Of a stretch of DNA of 64,000 nt, positions 23,906 to 35,454 are shown piece by piece. The position numbers were made by a program, and so were the translations under genes. The notes beneath the pieces were generated by a model. The model made no database searches. It was given only the letters and a program-made list of their open reading frames with translations, and was not told where the DNA came from. The stretch comes from Sepiola atlantica. Its lineage: Eukaryota > Mollusca > Cephalopoda > Sepiida > Sepiolidae. Position 1 is the first letter of the stretch, and each line of letters begins with the position of its first letter. The DNA lies in assembly GCA_963556195.1 (NCBI GenBank), contig OY744531.1, forward strand, positions 50,004,700 through 50,068,699, written 5' to 3'.

Positions 23906-24374
23906 AAGATATTGTTCGTCAAACTTTGTCCGTGATTATCTCACTTAACACAATTAAATGTCTTATCGTGTTCTGATTGAAGAAATATTAATTTATTAAT
24001 TTCTCAATCGACCGACACCAATCTCACAAAAGATAAATACCTTCCTGAATCGTTTTACATTCACACAGACTTTGTTCATGCCAAATTAAAACATTATCCC
24101 TTTTCATGGCAACGTCTTAACATCTTGAATTTGCTTTGTCCCCCAAAAAACCTTATTCCTTTTCCCCCCATTATTTTGTTTATTCTCCCTTTTTTTGTCA
24201 TACCTATTTTATTAGTATCCCTATTAATAAATTATATACTTTATACAATCTTCTGTGTCATTGTTGTTTCTTTATCGTGTCGTGTTTATTAATATCTTCT
24301 CTGGGATCAAAAACGGAGTTTCAGAACAGATAACCATTTTTTATATTCATATTTCACCAGCAAATATATGCTCC
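23906..24374. other. Unannotated AT-rich
   Basis: No recognised element. Short T- and C-rich runs occur near 24130-24200. Confidence 0.35.
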
Positions 24375-24862
24375 TCCGCATATTGTGGCTAGACTGGTAA
24401 AATGGTATCGTGACAAACGAGCATATGCTACAACCCCTTCCCTCAAAAAGAGAAAGTAATTCCTGGGAAAATGGTATCATGATGAATGAACATATACTAC
24501 ACAGCCTCTCTCCCCAAAAGAGAAAGTAATGCTTGGTATCATGACGAACACGTGTAAACTTCACTACCCCCAAAGGAAGAGGTAATGCCTCGGAGGATGA
24601 TATTATGATGAATCAACATATACTACACTACTCCCCCTAAAAGAGGATATAATGTCTAGGAGGATGGTCTCATGACAACAGAACAGATGATATTATGATG
24701 AATCAACATATACTACACTACTCCCCCTAAAAGAGGATATAATGTCTAGGAGGATGGTCTCATGACAACAGAACAGATACTACACTGCGCCCCAAAGGAG
24801 GAGGTAATGCTTGAGTGATTGGTCTCATGACAACAGAATAGATATTACACTACCTCCTTGAA
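24375..24862 (-). repeat. U2-motif minisatellite array
   Basis: Six or so degenerate units of about 75-90 bp, in reverse orientation, carry GTGTAGTATATGTTC / GTGTAGTATCTGTTCT, CATGAxACCATCCTCC and xxGGCATTACCTCCTCxTTTTGGGG. Two units, 24596-24685 and 24686-24775, are a perfect 90-bp tandem duplication. The 16-nt GTGTAGTATCTGTTCT (near 24771-24786) equals U2 snRNA nucleotides ~30-45. Confidence 0.8.
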
Positions 24863-24889
24863 TTAAGCGTTAAAAAATAGTATATTAGT

Positions 24890-25065
24890 CTGAAATAGTA
24901 AACTGAATTAAGCATTAAAAGATAGTACGATTAATAGAGGTAATAGTATAGTTTTGGCTTCAGACAGACAGATACCAAAAAATCTCCATTAGTAATAGAA
25001 GTAATAGTATAGTTTTGGCTTTAGACAGACAGATACTATATCTCCATTAGTAATAGATTTGAATC
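24890..25065. repeat. Short tandem duplication
   Basis: A ~66-bp unit (TAATAGTATAGTTTTGGCTT ... GACAGACAGATAC ... CTCCATTAGTAATAG) is repeated about twice, with a related AT-rich lead-in. Confidence 0.7.
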
Positions 25066-25129
25066 CGAAAAAAGTATTTGTTCATGCCTGGCGTTAAAGT
25101 GTCTCCTTGTGTGACACGTCATGGCTGGT

Positions 25130-25704
25130 CCATAACAATATATATATACAAGATGTTTTGAAAGTCGATTGCAGGATCATGTTCTATATGCGTGTATCGG
25201 TCCTGAAGCGCTTGTTGGCCATTGAAATAAATACAGATCAACATTCTTTATTGTAAACATCTAACATGTACAATGTGTGTGATAGTGAACAATTATTTTT
25301 ACATATGGGATAGATAAACTCTATTCCTGTGATAGGGTCACCGGTAAAATAAGTCTGGGTCTGGTGTTGCCATATACACCAACAACACCATAAAAGAATG
25401 ACACCAAACAAATATAACAGCATGGGCTCAGTTCCGAGCATCATGATTTGCAGCGACTCCTTTGATAGCTAACATTGGCGATCCAATCAGTATCCTGTGA
25501 ATGTTGACCCTTTGTATATCAGATAACAGAATACAACAGGCCGAATACAAGTAAATAAATATGGTTAGCACAAACCAAAGACGACACAGAGGAAATTAAA
25601 CTTGTAATGGGGGCTATTACAAAAGCAATCCCCACACAAAAATGCTCCTTTGCACATGTAGAACATAATACCGAGGTTATGCCATCAATTTTCCAAATAT
25701 CCAT
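25130..25704 (-). other. Unrecognised small ORFs, possible decayed gene end
   Basis: Minus-strand frames at 25704-25519 (61 codons, a hydrophobic FVIAPITSLISS segment) and 25444-25238 (68 codons) match no family I know. An AATAAA on the minus strand near 25246-25251 follows the second. They could be an old 3' exon or chance. I do not assign a function. Confidence 0.2.
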
Positions 25705-25705
25705 G

Positions 25706-25772
<67 letters not shown>

Positions 25773-26025
25773 CAGTCTGTTCATGGGAGGTGACGGTGGT
25801 TAAGTGGATATCGATACGGACTGAAGACCTGGGTGTTCCAAGTTTGAATCCAGTCGGTTCCACGGTACCACTGTCACTTAAGGATGTTGGCAACCTTCTC
25901 GTGGTCCTTCCCGTAAGTACCCGATGTCTTTCCAGAAAGATTTCTAACTAGAAAAACATCAGGGAAACTAATGCCAACACCAGAATCATCTGATTCACAC
26001 GAAAGAAGAAGAAGAGGTCTGTTCA

Positions 26026-26112
<87 letters not shown>
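25705..26112. repeat. (TCTA)n microsatellites flanking a SINE
   Basis: About 66 bp of TCTA lies at 25705-25771 and about 86 bp at 26027-26112, with a tRNA-headed SINE between them. The SINE probably inserted into an older tetranucleotide tract. Confidence 0.9.
25783..26010 (+). mobile_element. tRNA-headed SINE
   Basis: An A-box-like GGTGGTTAAGTGG (about 25795-25807) and a B-box-like AGTTTGAATCCAG (25841-25853) have tRNA spacing. The same head occurs at 49239 and 32003. The ~150-bp tail (GGATGTTGGCAACCTTCT ... AAGAAGAAG) is not tRNA. It has pol III promoter structure but is decayed. Confidence 0.75.
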
Positions 26113-27154
26113 GTCAGTCTTTTCATATCTATCCATTTACCTATCAATCTCTTTCATGATTCTAGAAGAGAAGATACACATAGAAGCACTAGTAAGTCAG
26201 TTCCTCAGCAAAAAGAAACAGATCATAGATATTTTTGTTTGTTTGGTGTTGGGTGTGGTGTCAGCGTTAAGAGTTGAGCAGTGTGACTGGTCCCAGACCT
26301 TACCTCTGAAATGTTTACCTCAACCGAATAAACCAATTTCTCAGTCAAGAGGATTCACAGAATATCAGATGTAAGCTTATATCAGTGTATACGGATGGAA
26401 ACAATTGCATGGTTACCAGAGGGTAGAGGCACTTTTCAAAGAGAATACAAAGCAAGAAAACAAACTTTGAAGTGAGAGGCAGTGAAGAATTAGTGCGAAA
26501 CACAATATATAAAAAAGTTATCATGTTTTTGGTGTGTGTCAATTCGTACGCAAATAGAAACAGGCGATTGGTTGACAAAAAAAGGAATAGGCAGAATACA
26601 CATTATTAAAGCAGTAGTTTTTACGATGTGAATACCCGAGTTTGAATCTCACGTAAGTTTAAAGAATTCTTTTAACTGGATACGTGTTTTATAAATTTAA
26701 AGAAATTAACATAAAAACATTATATAAATATATATTTGAAACGACATGACCTTTTTTGATAATCCACAAAGAAGTAGACATAAGGGGTATTTGGCATTAT
26801 TTAAAAGCGAATTATTTTTGCTTAAAAACTTAATTTCTAATGTTTTTTTGCCATTTAAAACAATGCATAAATACATTCATCATAGTTACTTACTCTCTTA
26901 TGAAAATACTAAGTAGCGTATTTTTCCCACAAAATTTCACAAATATTTTTCTTCATACTAGCTATAAAGCGGTAGAAGCTAAGTAAAGATGAAAATTGAC
27001 ATAACCAAATACTGTACTAACATTGCTCAAGGAACGGGTATGAACTAGTTATAATAAGTGATTTAGGATAAAGGAAAGAGAAGAGAGAATTTAATTCAAA
27101 TAGAAAAGGGAAAAAAGGAACATTTGGCAGAATTCCACCAAATTTGGTATGAAA
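26113..27154. other. Unannotated AT-rich
   Basis: No recognised element in about 1 kb. Short frames are AT-driven. Confidence 0.4.
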
Positions 27155-27465
27155 GACTCGGATTTAGTATCTGTTCTGTTGTCATGGAACCATCCTCACA
27201 GACATTACCTCCTCCTTTTTGGATGGGGGAGGGAGTAGTGTAGTATATGTTTAGTTGTCATGGGAGCATCCACCCAGGCATTGCCTCTTCCTTTTTGGGG
27301 GAGGGAGTAGTGTAGTATTTGTTCTGTGATCATGATACCATTCCAGAGATTACCTTCTTATTTATGGAGGATATTGTAGCATCTGTTCTATTGTCTTGAT
27401 ACCACCTTCACAGACATTACCTACTCCTTCTTTTTTGAGGGGACATTAGTATAGTATTGTAACCC
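27155..27465 (+). repeat. U2-motif minisatellite array
   Basis: Four units of about 75-80 bp each run (G)TAGTATCTGTTCT-like, CATGxxACCATCCTC, AGxCATTACCTCCTCCTTTTT and a G-run. It is the same family as 24375-24862 and 43313-43620, in the opposite orientation to the former. Confidence 0.8.
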
Positions 27466-27720
27466 ACTTCTCCCTCGCAGTAACCAAATAATGCAGCCCT
27501 CACAGTCGGTCACTTCCAATCGTGTCCTAGGATATACTTCTAGTGTTGGTTTATCTGATGTCGCCGACTTTTGGCTGTCTTCACAGTACGCTAGTGTTGA
27601 AAAAGTTCCACTCTCTTGAAGAAGACTGGTGTGGTCGAAACGTCTTCATCGATTGGGCAATACTTCCCCACATTGTGATTATTGATCAAAAGATAAGGGA
27701 AGGTTCTTCAACTGAGGGAT
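27466..27720 (+). ncRNA. Hammerhead-like fossil core
   Basis: Positions 27614-27648 read CTCTTGAAGA, AGACTGG.TGTGGTC, GAAACGTC. This has the order of a hammerhead core (CTGANGA - stem II - GAAAC) with one core substitution (CTGAAGA to TTGAAGA) and a GAC/GTC stem. It is probably the relic of a Penelope-like or related ribozyme-bearing element and is not expected to cleave. Confidence 0.4.
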
Positions 27721-28039
27721 GAGAAGTACATTTGAAAAAGATAATAAACAAATAAAACAGGCAATTCAGGGTATCGACAACACAACAAATGTTCTTAATT
27801 TAAGATAAATATATGAATATATACATATTTCCTTGAAATTTGCATTTACAGGAACACAAAGTCTTTTGCTGGTTAGGGAGTTAATACCTTTGGTTCTGGA
27901 TGGAGCTTTGGGTTCTAACTTTGACTTGCTAAGTCAATGGACAGCTGATGTGAAAAGTGTTTCTTCTCCGGGTTTAGAAAGCAATTCACTCGTGGCCAGG
28001 AGGGAAGGGGGTAAACAGCAGTTCTCTTAAACTTAACTT
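27721..28039. other. Unannotated, possible LINE 5' region
   Basis: The frame at 27833-28030 has no recognised domain. It lies just before LINE coding sequence and may be part of its 5' end. Confidence 0.3.
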
Positions 28040-30745
28040 CTCAAACTGCGATTTTTCTTTCTGTCTAAATTTGCACTCGTCGCACCTTATATATCAAGGC
28101 AAAGTCACCCGACATCGACTGACTGAATTCTACTTGCCTCAACCAGTAAGCGATCTGATTGACTGCTTACTTACATCAGCCCGCCTCTAAGGATGGATCT
28201 TCTTTGTCAATCACTCACCTTCTCTCTCTTGATGTTGCCGCCACAATTTGGGCGATGCTTCATCAGGGAGTATCTCTCCGTATTCTCACCGCATCTGTGG
28301 TGACTTTAATGTCCACAATGTTGAATGGCTAGTTCATTCAAACAAGACTGACAACGAAGGGCGGTTGGTTCATGATTTTGCCCTTGCTTATGATCTAACA
28401 CAGATTGTTGACGAATCCACCCGTGTTCCCGATGTTGACTGATATTTTGCAAGTCTTCTTGATCTTTTCTTAACAATTTGTCCTGAATTATACTCATGCT
28501 CAACCCTCTCTCCACTGGGATCTTCCAATCACTCAGTAGTCTCAATCAAGATCAGAACAAAGTGCAACAAATCTTCTGAAATCCCTCTCCATCGCACAGT
28601 GTATCAATACCTGATTGCCGACTGGGACAGCCTCAGATCCTTCATATCAGAAATCCCCCTACATTGTATGTTTAAAAAAATGTGTCCTGTATCACATCCG
28701 ATTTAACTGATTGGCTAATCGCTGGGATTGAGAAATTCATACCCTCCAAGAAATTCAAACAAAAACCACACTCTTAGCCATGGTATACCCCTAAATGTGC
28801 CACTGCCATCGCTCACAGAAACCACAATTTCAATAGCTTTCAACAAAATAGATGCAAAAGGGTTATAACAAGTGCTAATCCAAACTGGCCCAGCAGAAGC
28901 TTGGTTTCCACGAGTTCTGGTGTATTACAAACAGGGTCCTGAACAAAAGCGTATACTCTATTCCAATCATCATCAATGGATCAGAGGTGGTTTCCTTAGT
29001 GTCTGACAAAGCAAAACTTTTTGCAAAGAATTTTGCATCAAATTCCACCCTTTGCGATCAGGGCCGCCTACATCCTGAATTCCCCCCATGACTGTAAACA
29101 CCCTGAGTGACATCCACATATCTGTCCTGGATGTTGCCAAACTTATCCAAAACCTTGATGCCAGCAAAGCAACTGGTCCTGACAACATCCCAATCATCGT
29201 GATTTTTACAAAGCTGTTTAGTCATTGCTTAAAAGAGAAGTACTTCCCAACACCTTTGAAAACCTTGTCAGTCTGTTCAATATGTAAAAAAAAGAGGGAT
29301 CGGTCCTCTACATATCAGTACAGACCAATCAGTCTCCTTGTGTCATAGTTAAGTTGCTTGAATCTGTGATAAACCAAGAAGTTGTTAATTACCTTAGCTA
29401 AAACAGCCTACTCAGCGACAAGCAATATGGCTTTCGTCCTGCAAGATCAACAGCCGATGTGCTGACTGTAATATCACACAGGATCAGTGAATCTATTGAC
29501 AGAGGCTTCGTTCCTAGAGCAATAGCTCTTGACATATCAAAGGCTTTTCACAGGGTTTGGTTTACTTCATAAGCTTGCTAGCTATGGAATATCTGGAAAT
29601 GTACTCTCAACCGTCAAATCCTTTCTCTCTGATAGATTTATAAAAGTAGTCGTTGATGGACAGAAGTCTGAGGCACACCGTATCAACGCCGGCATGCCTC
29701 AGGGTTCCATTCTGGGCCCAACCCTCTTCCTGATCTCTATAAATGATCTCCCAAAGCACATTCTAAGATCATCTGTCGACATTTATGCTGAAGACACAAC
29801 CATCTATGGAAATACCTCAAAGAGCATTAATGATCAGGTTCTATCTGCGTCTCTCTCTTCCGACCTGGAGCAAGTGGTGCAATGGGGGAAAAGGTGGCTG
29901 GTTATTTTTAATGCGTCAAAGACCAAGCTCCTCTCATTTCACCATCAACGCTCCGATCCCCACTTTGTCTCAGTTGAAATGAACGGCTATCCCCTTGAAG
30001 AAGCCCACTGCTTTGATAAGATCCTGTGGCTGACCTTTTCTTTAGACTTGAAATGGAAGACTTACATCAAATCTGTTGCTAAGACGACTGGAAAAATGGT
30101 TGGATCATTCTATTGCTCCAGAAGGTGTCTCATGCCCGACGCCATCCTCTACCTGTACAAGAGTCAAATACGTTCTAGGATGGAGTACTACTGCCACATA
30201 TGGGGAGGTGCCGCTCAGAACACCCTTTCCTGCCTTGACAGAGACCAAAACCGACTTCGAAATCTAGTCACTCTCTCACAGAAGAGATGTTGCTAGTCCT
30301 TCTTTGCTCCACTGTTATTTTCATGGTAGGTGCTCGACTGAGCTCAAATCTATGCCCCCCCCCACGTAAAAAATTCACAATAAGAACCCGCCTTGCTACT
30401 ACCACTGTCAATGATTTCCCTTTCTCCCTCTGCGTGCCCAACACGAAATGAAACTTCCATAGGCAAAGCTTTTTTCCTAGAACTGCGCGTCTGTGGAACA
30501 CAATGCCACAAGCCTGCTTACCTGCCGACTACAATATGGTCGTTTTCATTTCCAATGTAAACAAGTTCTTGTTGAACCGTCCCTGTAAATAATCAATTTC
30601 TGCCCTGCTACAACCATCGTGCCGGTGAACGCGATGTTGTCTCATCATCCACCAGTCAAACTCTTTAACCTCTATCCTCGAGTCCAACTCTTTAACCTTT
30701 ATCCTCGAATGGCCTTTGGGCCTTGATAAGCGGTGTAAAAAAATC
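28040..30745 (+). mobile_element. Jockey/CR1-type LINE, longest copy (EN + RT), degenerate
   Basis: The endonuclease (APE) remnant shows CGDFNVHNVEWL at about 28290-28325 and GSSNHSVV at about 28520-28545. RT begins near 29088 with SKATGPDNIPIIV, then YRPISLL (29320-29340), QYGFRPARSTADVL (29425-29465), LDISKAF (29530-29550), GMPQGSILGPTLFL (29690-29730), and the palm box YAEDTTIY at 29783-29806. The second catalytic Asp position reads Glu (YADD expected), and frameshifts interrupt both domains. The longest intact frame is 29529-30296. The 3' part to 30640 gives the family C-terminus. A 31-bp tandem duplication (ACTCTTTAACC...CTCGA) lies at about 30659-30715. This copy is the reference for the fragments at 13340 and 17326. 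Confidence 0.85.
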
Positions 30746-30964
30746 TCTCAAATCATAATAACCCAAGCTAGTCCGGTTGACCTTTGATCTACCTTGGGCT
30801 TCACAGCTGCAAAATCCGACAATCTTATTTCGAAACACTATCTCACCAGTGCAAACAATATCTATTTCCGTGTGAAACGAAATTTAACTCTTATTTTCCT
30901 TTTTGGTGTGTCTCCAAATATATACTAGTACACTAATCACTCGAAATTCTTCACAGGGTTCCAG
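30746..30964. other. Unannotated
   Basis: No recognised element between the LINE 3' end and a minisatellite unit. Confidence 0.35.
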
Positions 30965-31070
30965 CACTGTTATAGTATCTGTTCTGTTGTCATCAGACAA
31001 TCCTCCCAAACCTTACCTCCTCTTTTATGGGGCAGTGTAGTATATGTTCGTTTGTCATATATATGCTTCC
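30965..31070 (+). repeat. U2-motif minisatellite, one to two units
   Basis: TATAGTATCTGTTCTGTTGTCATCAGACAATCCTCCCAAACCTTACCTCC-type sequence is followed by a second unit start (GTGTAGTATATGTTCG). Confidence 0.75.
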
Positions 31071-31805
31071 ACTGGTCGCATGTATTTGCTAGTAATAATA
31101 ATAGAAAAAAACTAAGTAAATACATGGAACTTCTTAGAGAGCTGAAAGCAATATGGAACATGAAAAATATTATTTAAATAACAATAATTGTAGAAGAATT
31201 AGGAACAGCCCAAAAACCCTTGAATTGGTATCAAAAGGAGGATCTACACCATACAGCACACAGCAATGAAGAAAGCAGCCTAAATATTAAGAAAAGTTCT
31301 TGTGTGCGGAAACCAACCCACATGATCAGTGAACGCTAACCAACCACAGTTAAGTTGAAATAGAACGAAAAATATAGAAAGAACAACACACGAATCCAAA
31401 GGAACTGAAACTGCCAGACATCCCATAATCTAACCACCCAATCCTCCTACCAAATAAAAAACATACACATACGTGGTGGCACTAACCTAGGCTGGTACTA
31501 CACAAAATAGTCATGAAGGGTAAACGACGATGAAACGAACGAGATGGGAGAGCACCAACCAGACCTCCACTAGAATGGCGTAGAGAGTACTGAAATCTTG
31601 AAAGACTTATTACTACTCACATTCTACAGAAATCCAAGGGTCGTTATTAGCAAGAGATCAATAGTAAACGGCTGTTGCCATAATGCAAAGTGATTTGTAA
31701 CAATTATCAAAAGAGGCGAAACTTGTCACTCACACTCCAGGGAACACCACTTGTGATTACCAGTAAGCAATCACTGATAAGAAATAATAATAATAATGAA
31801 AAAAT
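31071..31805 (+). mobile_element. LINE C-terminal fragment with (AAT)n tail
   Basis: Translation near 31110-31330 reads KYMELLRELKAIWNMK, then GTAQKPLNW-like, then SLNIKKSSC. It matches the RT C-terminus that in relatives reads WxxxVxVVPIVxGALGxxPK and LLGTARILRKVL. It is colinear with 38190-39035 on the same strand. Both copies share a long non-coding 3' region (GAGAGCACCAACCAGACCTCCACT, TAGTAAACGGC) and end in an AAT-rich tail. Confidence 0.7.
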
Positions 31806-31957
31806 TTATATGCTCAAAAACTATTGGTTAGAATTACAACAGATTTAGCATGAAGATCCCTTGGGATGCCGGATGTAATATAATTAAAAATATTAATAAG
31901 GATGCTTTCATCAAGATCAAACAACCTTCAACAGTGAGACTAAAAGTTTAGCCTGTT
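31806..31957. other. Unannotated
   Basis: Short AT-rich spacer. Confidence 0.3.
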
Positions 31958-32330
31958 GGCTGGGATGAGATTGTAGTATCTGTTCTGATACTGCACATCA
32001 TCATTAAGGGGTGATGATGGCTAAGTGGTTAGTGACACGGACTGAAAACTTGGGTGTGCCAAGTTCGAATCCAGTCCTTTTCACAGAAACACTTTCATGA
32101 AACCTACACCCGACCTTGTGTCTAACTTACTAGAAAGGAGGTAAATTAAAATAAAAAAACTACACATCATCTGTTCTGTTCTCGGTCAGTGGGGAGGTAG
32201 ACTGTGGCATATTTTATCTTTATCCCAATCCAGAGTTCCCCTTTTTGGGAGCTAAATTTTCGCCACATTAAAAACCGACCTTGTATCTAACTCTGCCCTC
32301 ATGGGGAGGCAGATAAACAGACTGATTTCT
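31958..32330 (+). mobile_element. U2-headed SINE interrupted by a tRNA-headed SINE
   Basis: The left part (31958-32002) has a U2-like head, TTGGCTGGGATGAGATTGTAGTATCTGTTCTGAT. The right part (32163-32330) continues the family body (TTCTCGGTCAGTG, ATCCAGAGTTCCCCTTTTT, CACATTAAAAACCGACC, TAACTCTGCCCT). CACATCATC is present on both sides of the intruder (31994-32002 and 32163-32171), a clean 9-bp target duplication. Confidence 0.75.
32003..32162 (+). mobile_element. tRNA-headed SINE, nested
   Basis: An A-box-like GATGGCTAAGTGG (about 32015-32027) and B-box AGTTCGAATCCAG (about 32060-32072) form the head. The tail carries CGACCTTGTGTCTAACT and ends in an A-rich run at 32150-32160. Flanking 9-bp duplications prove insertion into the U2-headed SINE. 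The tail motif is shared with the host SINE's own 3' part, suggesting a common mobilising LINE. Confidence 0.8.
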
Positions 32331-32464
32331 CAGTTTCATTAAACCTGCATAGATCTATTCTCTTTTGGGTTATTTAATGCTGACACCTAAGACATGCTGT
32401 AAATGATTCAGTTTATACAATTAGACTAACACAAATTTCCATTTTACTCATAACTTCGGGGGGG
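32331..32464. other. Unannotated, ends in a G run
   Basis: No recognised element. A 10-nt G run lies at about 32459-32468. Confidence 0.3.
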
Positions 32465-33370
32465 GGGGCTCATACCTTTACGAATGTTAAGACATCACTC
32501 AATAAGTATTGGGTCTAACTAATAAAGCAATAACTGTTGGGCAAAATTCAACTTTATTGACTAACATAGTCTCCATTCTTGGGGGATACACTGATTCCAA
32601 CGATTCTCAAGAATTGAATGCCTTTTTTTTGTAGACCGATTTGTCTTTGGCCTCAAAATATGTCTCAGTTTCAGATATCACTTCTTCATTGAAGCCAAGC
32701 TTCTTTCCCTTTCAGTAGTTGCTGAGGGCGATATCTGGAGAATTGGGTTGGCGCAGAAGCAATTCGAAGTGCAATTCATATAGTTTTGGCATCGTTGCGA
32801 TTGATTTGTGCCACAGCTTATTTTGATGAAAAACATTTTTGTTTCATTTGTTCCCGGTTTTTGGCGCTTTCTTCCTCCAAACGCGCCAATAATGCTATAT
32901 AACATTCGCTATTGATGGTTCTTCCTTATGCAAGGTAATCGATGACAAAATACCTTGCACATCCCAAAATACGGAGGCAAAAACCTTGCCTGCTGATGTT
33001 TGCATCGTTGGTCGATTTGGACGACTTTCACCTGCTGCTGTCAACTTAGCTGGCTGCTGATTTGACTCTGGAGTGAAGTGGTGGATCCATAGTCATATAT
33101 TTAAACAAAACACACTTTTTTCGTTGAAACAGTTACAAACAAAGCTCGAAATAGTCGACACGTTTTTTCTTTACCAACTCTGAACAAATGTGGAATCACT
33201 TTAAACACAGCTTTCTCACCGACAAATATTCATGCAAAATGATGAATACACTGCTTTTTGCTATCTTCAATTTCTCTGCTATTTCACGCAACTTTAAGTT
33301 ACAATCGGACAACAGGAGTTTGTGGACATGTTTTATGTTTTCCTGAACAATTGCCGAATTTGACTGACCA
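32465..33370 (-). mobile_element. mariner transposase pseudogene
   Basis: Minus-strand translation from about 33350 gives a helix-turn-helix region (LKLREIAEKL-like and SSVF.IL-like, decayed). Near 33060 it gives HHFTPESNQQPAKLTAAGE, and then SAGKVFASVFWDVQGIL (about 33000-32940), the core of mariner transposases around the catalytic Asp. A damaged block with ELLLRQPNSPDIALSNY follows, where the family has LPHPPYSPDLAPSDY. The end near 32580 reads GFNEEVISETETYFEAKDKSVYKKGI. Multiple stops show it is dead. The order and spacing agree with a single ~1-kb element. Termini were not resolved. Confidence 0.85.
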
Positions 33371-33915
33371 TTGAATTGAAATTAGAAAGTAATTAAGGTC
33401 AACGATAAAACGAACTTGAAAGAAACAGAAGAGAAAAAAAGTAGAGTTTGATTCAGGGAGAAAACACACAAATATAAACACACACAAACGCACACTCACT
33501 CAAACAGATCCATGCAATCACATTAATAGAAAGACACAAAAACACATAAATATACACACTCAAATATCCACACACAAATATGCACACACAAATTGTCTAA
33601 GTCTCTTATTCTAGACTGGGGCCGTTCTAGGAAGTTCACCCTCTCAGGCTTTACCTTCTCGTGCTTAAAGAAGGGTTTAGTTTATTGCTAATTGTTAGAA
33701 GCGCCCCTACAGAGTGTATTTTCTCTTCTTCGCTGACTTTTCAATTCACGCTTTTCGAACTTGTGTCACCACTTCTTGGCGTGAGTTCGAACTAAATAAA
33801 AGCTATTAAGATTCGTTTTTTTTTTATTCTAAAGGACGTGTCGAATATGGCTTTTAAGCTTGCTGCGAATAAGTTTTTTTTTTTTGCTCAGCTTTGAGCC
33901 ACAAATGTTTGGAAT
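33371..33915. other. CA-rich stretch and unannotated sequence
   Basis: 33470-33595 is rich in CACACA and ACACAAATA words. 33596-33915 holds nothing recognised apart from T runs near 33820 and 33875. Confidence 0.4.
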
Positions 33916-34600
33916 GAATTGTAGGGTGGAATATGAGAGGGGGAGGGAGGGAGGGAGAAACAGAAAGAGAAGAGAGACAGGGAGAGAGAATTTATTTTGT
34001 TATATTAGTTGATCATGGCATATTGTACGTGCTGATGTGATTGCATTTGGGATTAAGAAGGATTTTTACCTATTGGATTTGCTGCTGTAGTCGGAGAAAA
34101 GGGAAAGAAGAAAGAAGGGAAGAAAGAGGGGATAAATAAACGGGGAAGGTGATCGGATACAAATGAAAGAAAAGGGGAAGTGAACAAAGAGATAAAACCA
34201 TAGAATAGGGATACAATAGGTGAAAAGATGGTAAGAAAACGAGGATGAGAAAAAGAAAGAATGAACAAGTTAACAACAGAAAGAAAGAGAGAAGAAAAAC
34301 CATACGTAAGCAACCAGAAGAAAAAAAGGAGGAAAGATATAAACAGGTGGATAGATGAAAGAAAAAAAAGGAAGAAAAAAGGAAATATAAAAAGAAAGAA
34401 TGGATGTGAGCGAAGAAAAGAAAGGTTAGAATGGAGAAAGCTAGAAAGAATGAATTTACAAGTGAGAAGACTGCAATGAAAAAGGAAATTATAATTACCC
34501 CTATGCTGGAATAGTAAAGGCAAAAGCTTCGAAGGAAATAGGCATTTTATTGGTTGAAGTGGAAAAGTGAAATACATTGTTGGAAGGGGTTGGAAAATTA
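33916..34600 (+). repeat. Polypurine tract
   Basis: The plus strand is strongly A+G biased (GGGAGGGAGGGAG near 33940, AAGAAAGAAGGGAAG near 34105, and onward). It mirrors the pyrimidine tract at 17.6-19.0 kb on the opposite strand. The frame at 34577-34053 on the minus strand is a composition artefact. Confidence 0.8.
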
Positions 34601-34604
34601 AAAA

Positions 34605-34775
34605 AAAAAGATTTCCCTATTCACTTGTCTCCACACGGGGGCAGAGTTAGACACAAGGTCAGTTTTTAATGTGGGAAAAATCTAGCTCCCCAAAAAGAGA
34701 CACTCTGGATTAGGACAAAAATAAAAATTGTCTCTGTCTAAAAGGATTTCTCTTCACTGACCGAGGACAGAGAAA
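34605..34775 (-). mobile_element. U2-headed SINE family, body and tail
   Basis: Minus strand: CTGTCCTCGGTCAGTGAAG, then ATTTTTATTTTTGTCCTAATCC, AGAGTGTCTCTTTTTGGGGA, CACATTAAAAACTGACC, GTGTCTAACTCTGCCC. This is colinear with 11160-11310. The U2 head itself is barely recognisable. It interrupts the polypurine tract. Confidence 0.7.
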
Positions 34776-35230
34776 AACTCAATTTCATTGCAGTGAGAAG
34801 GAAGGTTGTGAAAGAAGGAGTCGATGAAGACAAAATAAATAAAAAAAGGAACAATGGGAGAAAGACGAGGAGAGAAACTATAGAACAGAAAATATTATTG
34901 AAAATAAAACAGAGACAAAAGAAAGAAAGAAACACACAAACAATACAAACTTGAGCAAACAAAACGAATGAAGAAAGAAAGGAGAAGTATACAAGAAGTA
35001 GATCTAGAAAGAAAAATTATAACAAAATAAGAAAAAAAGAATGAGAGAGGAAAAAGAAATTCGAAGAAGATGAATAAAAGAAGAAAGAAACAAAAAGAAA
35101 GACTATCTCGTGAATGAGTTGTGAAGAGTGAAAAGGGAGATAACCCATAAACACAGTGATAATACTAAACAAACAAATTAAGTGAAAAGCAAAGAACAAA
35201 GAGACCTTGAGAGAAACAATGCTTTCTAAG
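34776..35230 (+). repeat. Polypurine tract, continued
   Basis: A+G-rich sequence (AAGAAAGAAAGAAACAC, GAAGAAGATGAATAAAAGAAG) continues up to about 35220. Confidence 0.75.
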
Positions 35231-35393
35231 TAATGAAATTCATTTTACTTGTATTAATGTTGCTTAGAGTCATGGATTCACCTGATATCTTTCTGATACT
35301 ATTTGAAGATTATGGATGCTTTCCTACAATGTCGGCTCTTCGTGGGCGATGTGGAACTACACCACCCCCTATTTATATTCATCGATATGTATG

Positions 35394-35398
<5 letters not shown>

Positions 35399-35454
<56 letters not shown>

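Noticed and set aside
25519..25704. Tetraspanin- or channel-like membrane exon
   Set aside because: Hydrophobic segment only; no CCG or other family motif and no clear splice sites.
29529..30296. 255-codon RT frame considered as an active gene
   Set aside because: The palm reads YAED rather than YADD, and upstream and downstream frames are broken; it is a remnant.
34053..34577. 174-codon minus-strand ORF rich in Phe/Leu/Ser
   Set aside because: Composition artefact of the purine tract; no motif.
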